Origin: Notamacropus eugenii
Taxonomy: Eukaryota; Chordata; Mammalia; Diprotodontia; Macropodidae
DNA length: 64,000 bases
Assembly (NCBI RefSeq): GCF_028372415.1
Contig: NC_092875.1
Span: forward strand, 55,841,228 to 55,905,227
Reading direction: 5' to 3'
A model generated the notes under the pieces. It was not told where the DNA came from. It did no database searches and saw nothing but the letters and a program-made list of their open reading frames with translations. The translations under genes and the position numbers were made by a program. This document shows, in pieces, positions 22,801 through 32,568 of this stretch. The number at the start of each line of letters is the position of its first letter. Positions within the stretch are counted from its first letter, which is position 1.

Positions 22801-25800
22801 GGAAGGCAGACTGGCATGAAGGGTTGGGGTGGAGAGGAGGACTGTGGGTCTCCAAAGGTTCATCAGCACTCCATCACCCCTTCTCCAGGTGTTTCCTGTG
22901 GCTGCCCTTTCCCGGAAGCAACGTACTGTACTGGTAGTGTGTGGACCTGAGCAGAATGGGGCCATTGGATTGGTGTGTGCTCGACATCTTCGGGTGTTCG
23001 TAGGTATCAGTGCTGCTGGGAAACCTGCTTAGGGTCCCCAGTGTTATTTCCCTGGGAATTTCTTTGACCACGTGGTGTCATCTAGCGGGGGCCCTTTCAG
23101 AACCTTCCAATCATACCTAGAGATTTCCTTTAAAACTCCCCCTCCCCTTATTCCTTGTGCCATCAGGAATGGCACAAGTCTGGAAGGGCTAAGCACATGT
23201 TAGATGATAAGAGAACAATGAGCCATTTAAATGTAAGATAAATGTAGAATTCTACACTGAGGTTCAAAGAATCAACTTTCCAAGTGTAGGATATAGGAGG
23301 CCTGACTACACCATAGATTCTCTGGGAGAAATCTTAGAAATGTCAGTGGTCTATGACCTCGCTACAAGTCAACAATGTAATATGGCAGCTCCTCAAATCT
23401 AAAGCTAATGCAGAGAGCAGCATGGTATCCAGAATTAGGGAAGCAAGAGTCCTGTTGTGCTCTGCCTTGGCCAGACATCTGGAATATTCTGTTCAGTTTT
23501 GGCTACTGACTTTTAGAATATAGATGAGTTGGAACACATCTAGAAGATGGAGTAACAAGGGGACTACAGGCCACAAAAGAATCAGATGAAGGAACTGAGA
23601 TTGCTGAGTATGGAGAAGAAAGGGCAGGAAGAACCTGAGAAGTGTCCTCAAGGATGTGAAGGGTGGTCTTATGGAGGAAGGATTAGCTTTGTTCAGCTAG
23701 GCCCTAGGGGATAAAGCTAAGAGCAAAGGGAGGAAGTTATAAAGAGGCAGAGACATAAAGAAAAACTTGTAATAGAGCTGTCCAAAAGTCTGCTGTGAAA
23801 GGCAGTGAGTTCTCCATCCCTGGGTCTCTTTGGACAGAGGTATGATGACCAGTTTTGGTGATATGCCTTTTAAGGTGCTGGTTGAGCTAGAAAATGTCCT
23901 CCTGACACTTAACCTGTCATAGTGTAATTCCTCAGTGTCAGATGCCCCCTCCCCATTTATACACCAGCCTCCATCTGCCCTGCCTAGAGTTCCTGACAAA
24001 TGCAAGGAGGATACAGAGTGCCCTGCCTTCTCATCTCACTGGTCAGCTCCCCAGACCCCAGGTTCTCCCCAGGGGCTTGACTGTCCCTCATCTTTTCCCC
24101 ACCAGGAGTATGAGCCAACCATCTTCTACCCCAAACGCTCTTCAGACTCGTTGTCCAAGGACTTCACCACACAGTGTGAGAAGATGGACATCCCCTTTCT
24201 TTCCTATCTCCCTACTGAGGTCAGTCATCAGGTGGTCTCTGCTGTGGGCCAGGGCAAGGAGTGGCCTTCCTTGGTAGGCCCTTAGAGAATCTGCCTGGTC
24301 CCCAGGGGTCTGTGCTTTTGGTATAATTGCTCTGCTGTGGTGGGGAGGGACTGATTCAGACTGGGAAATGATCTCACCTGATTTGGGTTGGGAAACATAG
24401 GGGGCATCCTCCTGTCTGTTCCCACTGTAGGCTGGCAGGTATGTGTGAGGAGGGCTCAGCAGGCCAGAGTCAGCTCCTAGGCCAGAATCCCAGGACAGAG
24501 GGAGTAGAAGATGTACACTTCGTCCATCATCTGTGACATGCCACACGGGCCTCACAGCGGGGGGAGGACAGTGCTGTCCGGGGCCCTGGGTTGCAGTCTT
24601 GGTGGTGACGACTGGGAAAGGCATTACTGAATCACATTTCCTCTCTGCGTTCCTCTGGCGGCCTCTGGCATGTGACCTCAGAGCACCGGCCACCTCAGGG
24701 GCACAGACACCCACAGCCACGCCTGGCGCCCACCACAGACAGGAGGGGGGTGGCAGGACAGAGAGGGAGGGAGAGCCAGACACCATGGGATGGCTAGAGA
24801 AACCTTGAGGACATGCTAAGCAAGCCTCTTCCTGAGGGTCTCCTACCATCTCTGTCCCCTAGGAACGTCCTCAGCCACCTTTCAGCTCTGGACTGACTCC
24901 TAAGGTAGCAAGGGGAGGAGAGATGGCTCCTTATGGCACTTCGTGATCACTGGGAGGTGTAGGAAACCACCCTATGAGTGTCAGCTGGGTGGGAATTCTT
25001 CAGTGGGCAGGGGACACTTTAACATGCCGGTATCCTGTTAGGACCACCCATCCATGAGGGGAAAAGCTGTTCCCCTCATGGGGGGGCCCTAAGAACATGC
25101 AGGCAGGTTAAAGTGGTCCCGGCCCCAGAGGGGAGGGTGGCTTCCTACTCTCACCCCCTTCCCACTTTTCCATATGGCTAGGACTGGTTTTTCTTGGTTC
25201 TCACTCCAACCTGCTGTGAATCCCTGACTTGTTTCATTCCCCTGTCTGAATTTGTGAGTGTGCCAGTCTTTGACAGTGGAATCAATGAACCTTGCTCAAG
25301 AGGTGGGGTCTAGGAGGAATTGATGGGTTCTCAGTCCTTTCCTTTCTGCTAGACTCTGGAATTGGGAGGGAGGGTGGATTGGGTATGCACAGGGTTTGGT
25401 TTTGTTTTTGGTGTGTGTAGGGGAAGGAGTGGAAGCATAATTTTATGTATGAGGGTTCTTGATTTCCAAATGCAGAGATTTGCACACATGGAGGGTGGTG
25501 GGATGGGGGTGGAGGATGTGCTTTCTTGGGGGTGTGTTGGCATGTAGATAGTGGAGGTACACATGCATGTTTGGGATATATAAGTGTGTGTGCACAGTTG
25601 TGTGGGAATTAGTGATCTCATCAGTGCACATGGAGGGGCAGGCAAGGGATATATTGGGTACTGGGGGGGCAGCAGGGGATACACTGATCATCCTCCCTGG
25701 GAAGCGGGTCAGAGAGGAAACCAGGTATGGCCCTTATCCAGCTCTTTCCTTCTCTTCCCTCCGCATAGGGCCAGAACCCTTGGAGATAGTCTAGAGAGAA

Positions 25801-26230
25801 AGGGACCAAGGAGGAAGGTTGCTGTAGCCATTAGGACACACATACTTCCCACAATAGTACAGGGATTCTGAGTTTCCCCTTTCCATGGACACTAGATACT
25901 TCAAAAAGGAGACTTTTCTGGCCAGCATCCCTATTCTCCTCCTTTCCCTGAGCTGGGGAAAATCTGCCTTGGTTTGACCACCCTGTCCTACAGGTCCAGC
26001 TGATCAATGATGCCTACAACCTGGTGATTGATGCCATCCTGGGACCCGGTGCAGAGCCTGGGGAGGCCAAAGAGCCATGCATGAGCATCCTGGCCACCCT
26101 GAAGCTGATCAAGATCCCCATTGTCAGCCTGGATATCCCTTCAGGCAAGAAGGGGACAGACCCCAGGACCACAGTGTCATGGGCTCTTAGTGATGCGTGT
26201 GTGTGTACGTGTGTGTATGTGTGTGTGTGT

Positions 26231-26269
<39 letters not shown>

Positions 26270-29200
26270 GTGAGGGATGGGGATTGGGTAGACCATAGAG
26301 AAGCTTAATACTCTGGGCCCGGCCCTAGATTGAAGCCCAGTCCTGGGCTAAGCCCTGATCCCAGCCCTCTGCCAGGCTGTGGCTTTGCTGGGGGGTGGCT
26401 ATATGAGAGTGTGTGTATAAATTCTCTGAGGGCCAGATTATGTAGATACTCATGTGCTTCAGGCTGGTGCTAACCCTCTCAGCATCCCTGAGGCAGAGGT
26501 AGAGGGAGGAGAAGATGACACCCACCTCCTGCAGGTGCCCAGGCCCAAAAGGGTAAACACGTGCCCGCCTGTTACTGGGCCTCGGCTACCCCGGCTCAAC
26601 CAGGAGACATGATGTAACTGAGCAAACACCCTGCTGGCCTGGCTGCCGCCTCGGCCCCGTCTGCTAGAGCCATTAAGCAGGAATCTAGTAAGGGGGAGAA
26701 CAAACAGCCCCTGTCCCAGATGGAAAGGGGAAAATTCCCACCAGGGTAAATGTACCAAGAGGCCAGGGCTGGAGCAGGCAGGCAGTGCCCATGGCGTATA
26801 TGTGGGAGGGGATCCATCTTGTGTCCCTTCCCCAACTCATGATCGTTCCTCTGGCACTGAGTGATCTCGAAGGAGTAGAGAAGATGGACCACAGAATGGC
26901 TGTCAGGAACGTGGGCTGGAGGTTAGACCTCACCAGGCACTTCCTAATGAAGAGAGTGACTATTGTATTGCCCAGTGAGACCACACTGGGAAACCCTGGG
27001 GATTCCTAAAGGTGAAATGGGAGTTAAAAGAGTTCTGGTCCTGGAGGCATCATGGTAGGCATCATGGTACAGCAAAGAGTACTATGTGTGGACTCAAAGG
27101 ACTCAAATGCAAATCCTGACTGCCAATGACCACCTGCATGACCTTGGGCAAGCCATCGACTTCTCTTTCTCAGTTTTCTCAACTGTAAAATGAGAGAATT
27201 GGGTCCAAGGATTTCCAAGGGTCCTTCTGTCTCTGAATCCATGACCCTGTGGTTCTCCACTGCTGATTTTGGTGATTTTGAGCAAGGTACATTTCTGGGG
27301 CTCAGTTTCTCTGTGATTATACTATAGGATCTCCGAGTCCTGACAGTCCATAAGATGTTTATCGCCCAATCCCAGAGAACATGGTGAAATATGTCCTGGG
27401 TGTTGATGCCATACTAGAGCCTAATGAATCCCTTTTCAGCCTGCGACTCCCTGCCCCTTCCAGATGAACAGCAATCTTAACCTTGTACTAATATGTCCAT
27501 GTGTCCACGGGAGGATGTCAGAACAGAGCCCCAGCCCCCTTCTCTAGCTAGAGAAAGAGCAAGTCATTTAATTTCTTTGAGCCTTAGTTTCTTCATTTGT
27601 AAAATGGGGATAGTAATACTGATGGTACCTGCTTCATAGAGATAGTGTGAGGTTCAAATGACAGTATGTGGGTGAAGTGCTTTGTAAACTTTAAAGTGAT
27701 ATGTATATATACATATATGTATGTATGTACCTATCTAATCTATATGTTTCCATGTCAGTGATTACTTATTAGGAGGTGCAGCCTCTTGGAACTTTTCTGA
27801 GCTGGCCTCCCTGGCTTAGGGCCCAGCCCTTTTAATTCTTCTGATGTGAAGCAGACTAAGACCAGGTCAGGAGGGGAGGACTATAGGGAGCAAGCCCAGA
27901 AGACATTTGGGGGGCAGGTAGAACCATTAAGGACCCCTCACATTCCACCATCTATATGCAATCCAAGACATACTTCCTCTGCTGCCTCCATCAGAGGAAA
28001 AAGCACCAAGAATTGTGTTGGAATCTGGAGCCCAAGCAATGGGGGTTTTGTTTTTATACAGCATTTTATTTTATTTTAAATTTTTGTTTATTACACCACT
28101 ATCCTTTCCAAATACTACCCCCACCACAAGCTGCTTCACAACAAAGAGAAACTATTAAGCAAGAAAAACTGACCCAGAGCCTGCATCAGTTTGAACTCAT
28201 GGTCCCAAACTTCTTGATTAGAAGGACATATCCAACCAGTTACTTTCCTTTTAAAATGTTTTTTTGATAGTGTTTTCTTTGTAAAAAAATCACTCTTACT
28301 ACCCAGACTCTTTGTTTACCCCCCAAAACCCCCCTCCCATTTTAACACACACACGCATTTTATGTTAAAGTTTTCGAAGTGCTTTATATACATGATCCCG
28401 TTTTATCTAGCTCAGGGACATAGTGAGATAGGGTTCTTACTATCAGACTTTTACAGATGAGGAAACTGAGGTGTTGTAAGGTTCAAAGCTATTAAGAGGC
28501 TTGTCCAGGGTCAAATAGTTAAGTGTCTGAAGTACGATTCAGGCCCAGTGCTTTCTGACTCCAACTTCAGTTCTCTATCAAGAAGCAAAAACCCCCAATA
28601 CCTTAGCCATGCCTAGAAATGTGTCACTTTCTGTCCCAAGAGTCTCTCACCTCTGCCAAGAGGCGGAAGATACACTTCATCAGTCCTTTGAAGCCACAGT
28701 TGATCACTCTGTGGATCAGAGTCCTGAAATCTTTCTGAGTTGTTTTCCTTTACATTATTGGCAGTCATTGTGTAAATTGTTCCCCTAGTTCTGATTGCTT
28801 CAGTCTGCATCAGTTCATACACATCTTTCCAAGTTTCTCTGAATTCTTTGTTTCTTATGTGCAGTAATTATCCATTGTATCCACATACCACAGTTTGTTC
28901 AGCCAATCCCCCATTGATGGGCACCCACTTTTCTTTTAGTTCTTTGCTATTACAAAATGTGCTGTTATGAGACTTTTGCCTCTGTTTTTGACTTCCTGAA
29001 GTCTATGCCTCCTAGCAATAATGCTGTCAGGAGGTATGTAGAGCTTAGTGATTTTAAAAAAAGTATAATTCCAAATTGCTTTCCAGAATCTGCCATTTAT
29101 TTCCAGTTGGGGCTTGTCTGGAAAAAGCTGGACCTTGGAGGTATCCTATGGTGCTAGGAGATCCTTCTCAGAGAGTGATAGTCTTGAAGCCTTTTTTAAA

Positions 29201-29721
29201 AAAAGAATTTTAGAATTCCAGAGCTGAAATGCACCTTAGTTGGGGATCTACTTCAAACCTACCCCCCCTTATATGACAGATAGGGAGACTGAGGCCTCAG
29301 AGAAGGGAAATGATTTACCCAAGGTCATAGAGCTGACCAGTGGCCAACTGGAACTAAAAATCTAGGTCACTTGATTCCCAAGTCAGGTTTTCTCTTACTC
29401 TCCCTTTATACACTACTGAACTCTCTGGTGGAGGTGGGGACATCTGGGGAGCTAGGGGTGGGGTTGGTCAAGCCAAGAAACAACTCATACCCCTCCCCCT
29501 TGTTCTTTCTTCCTGAAACAGGATGGGATGTGGAGATGGGCAGTGAAGACGGGATCAGCCCCGAGGTGCTGGTGTCCCTGGCTGCCCCCAAGAAATGTGC
29601 AGGTCGGTTTTCAGGGAAGTACCATTTTGTGGCTGGACGCTTTGTCCCTGATGACGTGCAGAAGAAATTCCACCTGAATCTGCCTGGTTACCCAGGCACA
29701 GAGTGTGTGGTGGCTCTTTAA
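19778..29721 (+). CDS. YJEFN3: YJEFN3 (YjeF N-terminal domain containing 3), gene span of the coding exons found
   Basis: Five exons (19778-19886, 22889-22999, 24106-24219, 25994-26144, 29522-29721) join in frame into a YjeF_N-domain protein of the NAXE/AIBP family. Counted from the strong-context ATG at 19797 the product is 221 residues, shorter than the roughly 300 I recall for human YJEFN3, so an upstream coding exon is probably missing. Residues 49-57 read GPEQNGAIG where NAXE has GPGNNGGDG. This change in the nucleotide-binding loop argues against ordinary NAD(P)HX epimerase activity; YJEFN3 (AIBP2) is known instead for roles linked to cholesterol efflux. The DIPSGWDVE and GRFVPD segments are conserved. 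The gene lies directly upstream of CILP2, as in human. Confidence 0.92.
20180..20404 (+). CDS. Possible alternative 3'-terminal coding exon of YJEFN3
   Basis: A pyrimidine-rich tract ending in 'gtataaaag' could act as acceptor. From 20180 the frame stays open for 74 codons to TGA (20402-20404), in phase with the phase-0 donor at 19886. The peptide starts [13 protein letters not shown] and is charged and non-repetitive, with [12 protein letters not shown] near its centre. A canonical AATAAA follows at 21092. I do not recognise the peptide, and 74 open codons can occur by chance, so this is a candidate only. Confidence 0.3.
   Translation, partial: LSIEKIKDLLLQGICSLLSSQQELLGSEEPRTSLDQKDGGNEERLKNYYLFRQERPWLGGDLAKTEGCASEKEP
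20480..20640 (+). repeat. MIR-type SINE
   Basis: 'gggaatcagaagatgtagat', 'tctagtcctggctctgccat' and a decayed 'cttgattttctcac' give a sense MIR. It leads directly into the 33-bp array. Confidence 0.7.
20645..20910. repeat. Tandem array of 31-33-bp units (locus B)
   Basis: About eight head-to-tail copies of a unit built from 'agccctgacattctatgttc' and 'tgagggccctccc'. The array starts at the end of a MIR-like element whose 3' tail carries the same words, so it looks like local expansion of a repeat tail. Open frames through it ([11 protein letters not shown] repeats) are by-products. Confidence 0.85.
21092..21097 (+). promoter_or_regulatory. Candidate poly(A) signal AATAAA
   Basis: AATAAA followed about 45 bases later by a GT-rich 'ttccttttgtggcttgg'. 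It could serve the possible alternative terminal exon at 20180. Confidence 0.35.
21550..22535. repeat. Cluster of MIR-type SINEs in the YJEFN3 intron
   Basis: At least four copies: antisense about 21600-21715, sense 21750-21905, antisense 21990-22110, and antisense 22230-22500, which may be two copies. Each shows the 'gaaactgag' or 'tgggtgagtcacttccc' hallmarks. Confidence 0.65.
22605..22651. repeat. Inverted repeat arm 1 (YJEFN3 intron)
   Basis: 47 bases that match the reverse complement of 24226-24272 at 44 positions. The core 'ccactccttgccctggccca' is identical. The two arms flank YJEFN3 exons 22889-22999 and 24106-24219. Confidence 0.9.
22889..22999 (+). CDS. YJEFN3: YJEFN3 exon with the altered nucleotide-binding loop
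   Basis: The acceptor is 'cttctccag' and the donor 'ttc|gtaggt'. The exon is 37 whole codons, phase 0 on both sides. It encodes [18 protein letters not shown], then [19 protein letters not shown]. The NAXE loop motif GNNGGDG is replaced by EQNGAIG. Because its length is a multiple of three, skipping it would keep the frame. Confidence 0.95.
23000..24105 (+). other. YJEFN3: YJEFN3 intron with an L3 relic
   Basis: From about 23160 to 23900 the text ('tctggaatattctgttcagt', 'gagctgtccaaaagtctgct', 'ggcagtgagttctccatccc') is a sense L3/CR1 LINE relic. 23950-24100 is unique. Confidence 0.65.
24106..24219 (+). CDS. YJEFN3: YJEFN3 exon (EYEPTIFYP segment)
   Basis: The acceptor is 'tccccaccag' and the donor 'gag|gtcagt'. 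It is 38 whole codons, phase 0 on both sides, encoding [14 protein letters not shown] followed by [17 protein letters not shown], as in family members. The donor lies only six bases before inverted repeat arm 2, so base pairing could mask it. A long minus-strand frame across this exon is a shadow. Confidence 0.95.
24226..24272. repeat. Inverted repeat arm 2 (next to a YJEFN3 splice donor)
   Basis: Reverse complement of 22605-22651 with three differences, one of which would form a G-U pair in RNA. It starts right after the donor at 24220. Weaker antisense similarity seems to extend into the exon, which suggests arm 1 is an inverted duplicate of the exon end. Confidence 0.9.
24273..25993 (+). 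other. YJEFN3: YJEFN3 intron, mostly unique
   Basis: Few repeats are recognisable. The stretch 24480-24830 is relatively GC-rich. A hairpin-forming palindrome sits at 25011-25120. The GT/TG-rich part 25380-25620 gives several overlapping small open frames with no domains. Confidence 0.6.
25011..25120. ncRNA. Imperfect palindrome of 110 bases, possible hairpin RNA or palindromic mobile element
   Basis: The left arm starts gggacactttaac and the right arm ends gttaaagtggtccc. The centre 'atgaggggaa' / 'ttccccctcat'-type arms pair perfectly for 10 bases around a 6-base loop (aagctg). By hand alignment about 43 pairs form over roughly 52 positions. It could be a microRNA-like hairpin or a MADE1-like palindromic element. 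Confidence 0.35.
25994..26144 (+). CDS. YJEFN3: YJEFN3 exon (VIDAILGPG to DIPS)
   Basis: The acceptor is 'gtcctacag'. The exon encodes [19 protein letters not shown] and ends [11 protein letters not shown] plus one base of a glycine codon. The aspartate of VIDAILG is at the position equivalent to the conserved VDAIFG aspartate in NAXE. The donor is GC, not GT: 'cag|gcaaga'. The frame and the family motif DIPSGWDVE are restored exactly when it joins 29522, which fixes this boundary. Confidence 0.95.
26196..26268. repeat. (GT)n microsatellite
   Basis: About 34 GT units with a few A substitutions. It starts about 50 bases after the GC donor of the same intron. Confidence 0.95.
26440..27000. promoter_or_regulatory. 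Unique intronic block, possible enhancer
   Basis: This non-repetitive stretch contains 'gtaaacacgtg' (a forkhead-like site overlapping an E-box, 26551-26561) and GC-rich text around 26570-26670. Overlapping minus-strand open frames of about 99 codons have no domains. Regulatory function is inference only. Confidence 0.2.
28050..29120 (-). repeat. L1-like LINE 3' region, antisense, with nested MIR
   Basis: T-rich start, then 'tctgcatcagttcatacaca', 'tttgttcagccaatccccca' and 'ttgatgggcacccacttttc', as in other antisense copies. An antisense MIR interrupts it at about 28360-28590. Confidence 0.65.
29522..29721 (+). CDS. YJEFN3: YJEFN3 last coding exon
   Basis: The acceptor is 'tcctgaaacag'. 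The first two bases complete the glycine codon of the preceding exon. It encodes [48 protein letters not shown] and [13 protein letters not shown], then TAA at 29719-29721. All segments match the C-terminal part of the YjeF_N domain. Confidence 0.96.
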
Positions 29722-29773
29722 TGAGACCAGGGAGCAAAGGAAACCTTTGGGCTTTTCCCACTCCCTAAAACAA

Positions 29774-29779
29774 AATAAA
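29774..29779 (+). promoter_or_regulatory. YJEFN3: YJEFN3 poly(A) signal AATAAA
   Basis: AATAAA 53 bases after the stop codon, followed by a T-rich stretch. It implies a very short 3' UTR. Confidence 0.8.
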
Positions 29780-29799
29780 CATTAATCATTTCAGATTCA

Positions 29800-31180
29800 T
29801 CATGCTTCAAGGGAATCTTTCTTGCCCCAGAGGACACCTGAAGGATAGAACAAGATAGATTAGGACACAAAGAAGGACCTTCTGAATGCAAAGACTCTTT
29901 GGAATTGGCTTGGGATTTCCCTGAGATGGACAGGATCGTAAAGAACCTGGGTCGCCTTGGTAGCTCAGAAGCAGGTGGTTAGTTAACATGGACCTTTCTC
30001 TCATTCCCAGGAGGAGGCTGGAATGAGGGGAAAAATGTATCTTTTCCCCATCCCCATCTAGAATAGAGCTAAAAGAGAGAGAGTCAAATATACCTTATGA
30101 TCACAGGTTGGTAATTATCCAGAAACTTTGGCTAAGGCACTCAAAGGGGATGATCCTCCAATCTGCACATACACAAAAGGAAAAAATAAGAGCTATGTTT
30201 GCTGGAGTCAGAAGACTGCTTCAGCTGCCCAGATCCCCTCCTCTAAACACCCCCCCCCCCCATGTGTACCTGTGGCTCAGAGCTCCTGGATGGCCTTGGA
30301 AGCTTGCCAGTTGAGCAGGAGAGGAGCAGAGGTGTCTGTGTATAGGTGTCCTATATAAGAGCTCCCATTTCTCTAGGGTTTTCAGGTTCCCAAAGTGCTT
30401 TCCTCACACCTCTGGATTGTAATGCAATAATTATGATCTCCATTTTACACATGAGAGAGAAGGGGATGACTTGCCCTGCATCAGTGGGAGAACCCTGAGG
30501 CTGCCCTGAAGAACTCCCAAGGGCACATACTTTAGGGCAGCTCCTCTTATTTCCAAGGAGGAATCCTTCTGTCCTCCATCCCCTGTTAAAAGTATTAATT
30601 TGCACATGTGACAGTGTAAAAGGGCTCTCCTTACAACAAGCCACCCTGCAATGACTTTGGCTCAGTTCCATGATTTCTTTGTAAGAAACTCCCAGTGTGG
30701 AACTTCCTTCCACAGGTGCAGATTGGCAATTTGTTTATGATTTACTCTTTGAGGCTTATCTGTGTTAGTACAGCTTGCTAGAGGGTTATCAGAGGCAGGA
30801 GTTTAATCCAGGTCTTCCCGAGTTAAGTCCTGCTCAGTAGCCAATACACCTCTGGCCTTTCACAAAGGCCCCACAGCCTTAAGATACTGGCTCAGAGAGG
30901 CCCCCAGAGATAAAAGTGCAGCTGTATCCTGGGAGGAGGAGTCTAGAAATCTGCTCCCTCGGGTTTTTTTTCCTGACCGCCAAACATAGGCAGTGCAAGG
31001 ATCATTATCCCCATTTTAGAGATGAACAAAGAAGGATGGAGGTGAGAGATGGAGTCAGCACTTGAGTTGGAGATCTGAGGGACTGGGTTCAAAGCCTAGT
31101 TCAGCTTGTCAGGAGTTGTGTGGCACTGGCAACTAATTCGGCGTCTGTATGAGCTCCTTTTCACTCATACGAAAAATGGG
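29800..31180. other. Intergenic region between YJEFN3 and CILP2
   Basis: It contains antisense MIR relics (about 30400-30500 and 30990-31110), a poly-C tract at 30251-30260 and mostly unique sequence. No coding exon is recognised. CILP2 regulatory sequence may lie here. Confidence 0.5.
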
Positions 31181-31199
31181 GGTGGGGGCGTCGTTGATT

Positions 31200-32270
31200 T
31201 TTGAGTCCCTTCCGGCTCAGAAGTCGGGTGCTGTTCTCCCTTGGTGAAGCTCCCACCTGCGGGATGAGACCCTCTCCCGGGGGGCCTCGAGAGGATGTGT
31301 CCAGGGAGAAGGTGGCTCTGCGCCCCGAAATTCCTTTCCTGCCCCCTGGGGGGAAGAGCCAAACAAGAGAGGGCCACCAAGCCAGGGCAGACGTGGGTGT
31401 GGGACGTGGAAGAACAGCTGCAATTTTCCTCAGCCTACAGTACCACCTCCTTCCCATCCCAACCTACCAGCGGATACCGAGAGCCCCCGCCTTGCTACGG
31501 AGAGGCTGCGGCAGAGGTGGGGCGCACATCTCTCACCCGCCCAGAGAGGCTCGGCCAGGGGCTCGGGGTCACCCAGCCAGCTGGAGGTGGGGAGTGGGCG
31601 GTAGCCCCCTGGGCTAGGGCAGGGCCAGGCAGAAAGCCGAGGTCATAAGCACGTTCGCCTCTCCAGCTTCTCACTCTGCCAACACTCGTGGTGAGGGTAG
31701 AAGGTGTCCGAGCCTTGAAACTTCTGAAACGAACAAGTTTGTTTAAAAAAAGAGAAAAAAAACTACCCATATCCCAGAGCCACCCTAACGTTGGGGGGAG
31801 GGGGGGGAGGGCAGAATTGGGGCGGGGCTAACGGGCGGGGGAGCAGGGAAAAGCGCGCAACTGCCCGGGCGCAGCCAGAGGTTCCCAGGGTACCGCGGCG
31901 CGCGGCGGAGCACAGCTGGGAGAGGAGAGGGAAGGAGACTAGCTGCCGCGGGTCGTGTACCGCCCGACGGAAAGCCGGGTCCGGGCCATGGCGGCTTTCC
32001 TGCCGCTCCTGTGTCTGTGCCTCGCCGCCGCCCAGCTGGCGGGAGCCCCAGGTGAGCAAGCTGCTTCAGCCCCAGCCCTTGCCCCTACCCGTGCCCCCTG
32101 GCCCTGGTCCTGTCCAGGAGGACGCTTGCTAAGCGCAACCTACGCGCCAAGCGGCTGGGCCCCGGGACGGGGCTGTGACTGGGGTAAACGGGTAAGCGGG
32201 CCCGAATCCCGCTGGCTCGGACCTTCTGCCTCGTGCCTCCTTTGGCGCTCCCGTCACCCGTCACCCCCCC
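31200..32270 (+). promoter_or_regulatory. CILP2: CpG island and promoter of CILP2
   Basis: CpG is dense, especially at 31480-31640 and 31800-32060, in contrast to the rest of the window. GC-box motifs 'ggggcggggc' and 'acgggcggggg' lie at about 31819-31842. The CILP2 start codon is inside the island and no TATA box is evident just upstream, fitting a CpG-island promoter. Open frames on both strands here reflect GC content. Confidence 0.75.
31988..32051 (+). CDS. CILP2: CILP2 exon 1 (signal peptide)
   Basis: ATG at 31988 in 'gggccATGG' context encodes MAAFLPLLCLCLAAAQLAGA, a typical hydrophobic signal peptide. The donor is 'cccag|gtgagc' in phase 1. The start is supported by the strong Kozak context and the signal peptide. 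Confidence 0.93.
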
Positions 32271-32499
32271 GGGTTTTTCCATGTACCTCTCCCTGCTTCT
32301 CCCGAGCTGCTTCTGAAATCTCTTCTCCTGCTTCTCACTTCCAGGTGTCCAGCTCTCTGTGTCTCCCTTGGGTCATGACAGCTAGAACTACTCTCTAACC
32401 CTTTCATTTGACAGATGGGGAAACTGAAATCCAGAATAGATAATCAGTACCCCGGTTTCCCCCGCTCCTCTTACTTCTTACCTTTTGACCAGGGAGATG

Positions 32500-32568
<69 letters not shown>

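Larger units (their letters stand above)
19887..22888 (+). other. YJEFN3: YJEFN3 intron
   Basis: It contains a possible alternative terminal exon (20180-20404), a 33-bp tandem array (20645-20910), a poly(A)-signal candidate (21092), several MIR copies at 21550-22530, and one arm of an inverted repeat (22605-22651). The part 21120-21540 looks unique and holds no recognisable gene. Confidence 0.7.
26145..29521 (+). other. YJEFN3: YJEFN3 last intron (GC-AG type)
   Basis: It begins with GC and ends with AG. It contains (GT)n at 26196-26268, a unique block at 26440-27000, MIR/tRNA SINEs (27050-27250, 27550-27700), a long antisense L1-like element (28050-29120) with a nested MIR, and an antisense MIR (29210-29380). 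Confidence 0.8.

Noticed and set aside
24142..24849. 235-codon open frame on the minus strand
   Set aside because: It overlaps a supported + strand YJEFN3 exon and the arm-2 inverted repeat. It has no domain, and its similarity to the frame at 22556 comes from the inverted repeat.
31201..32398. Overlapping open frames of 110-147 codons in the CpG island
   Set aside because: High GC removes stop codons. Only the short exon 1 frame (31988-32051) is supported by splice sites and homology.
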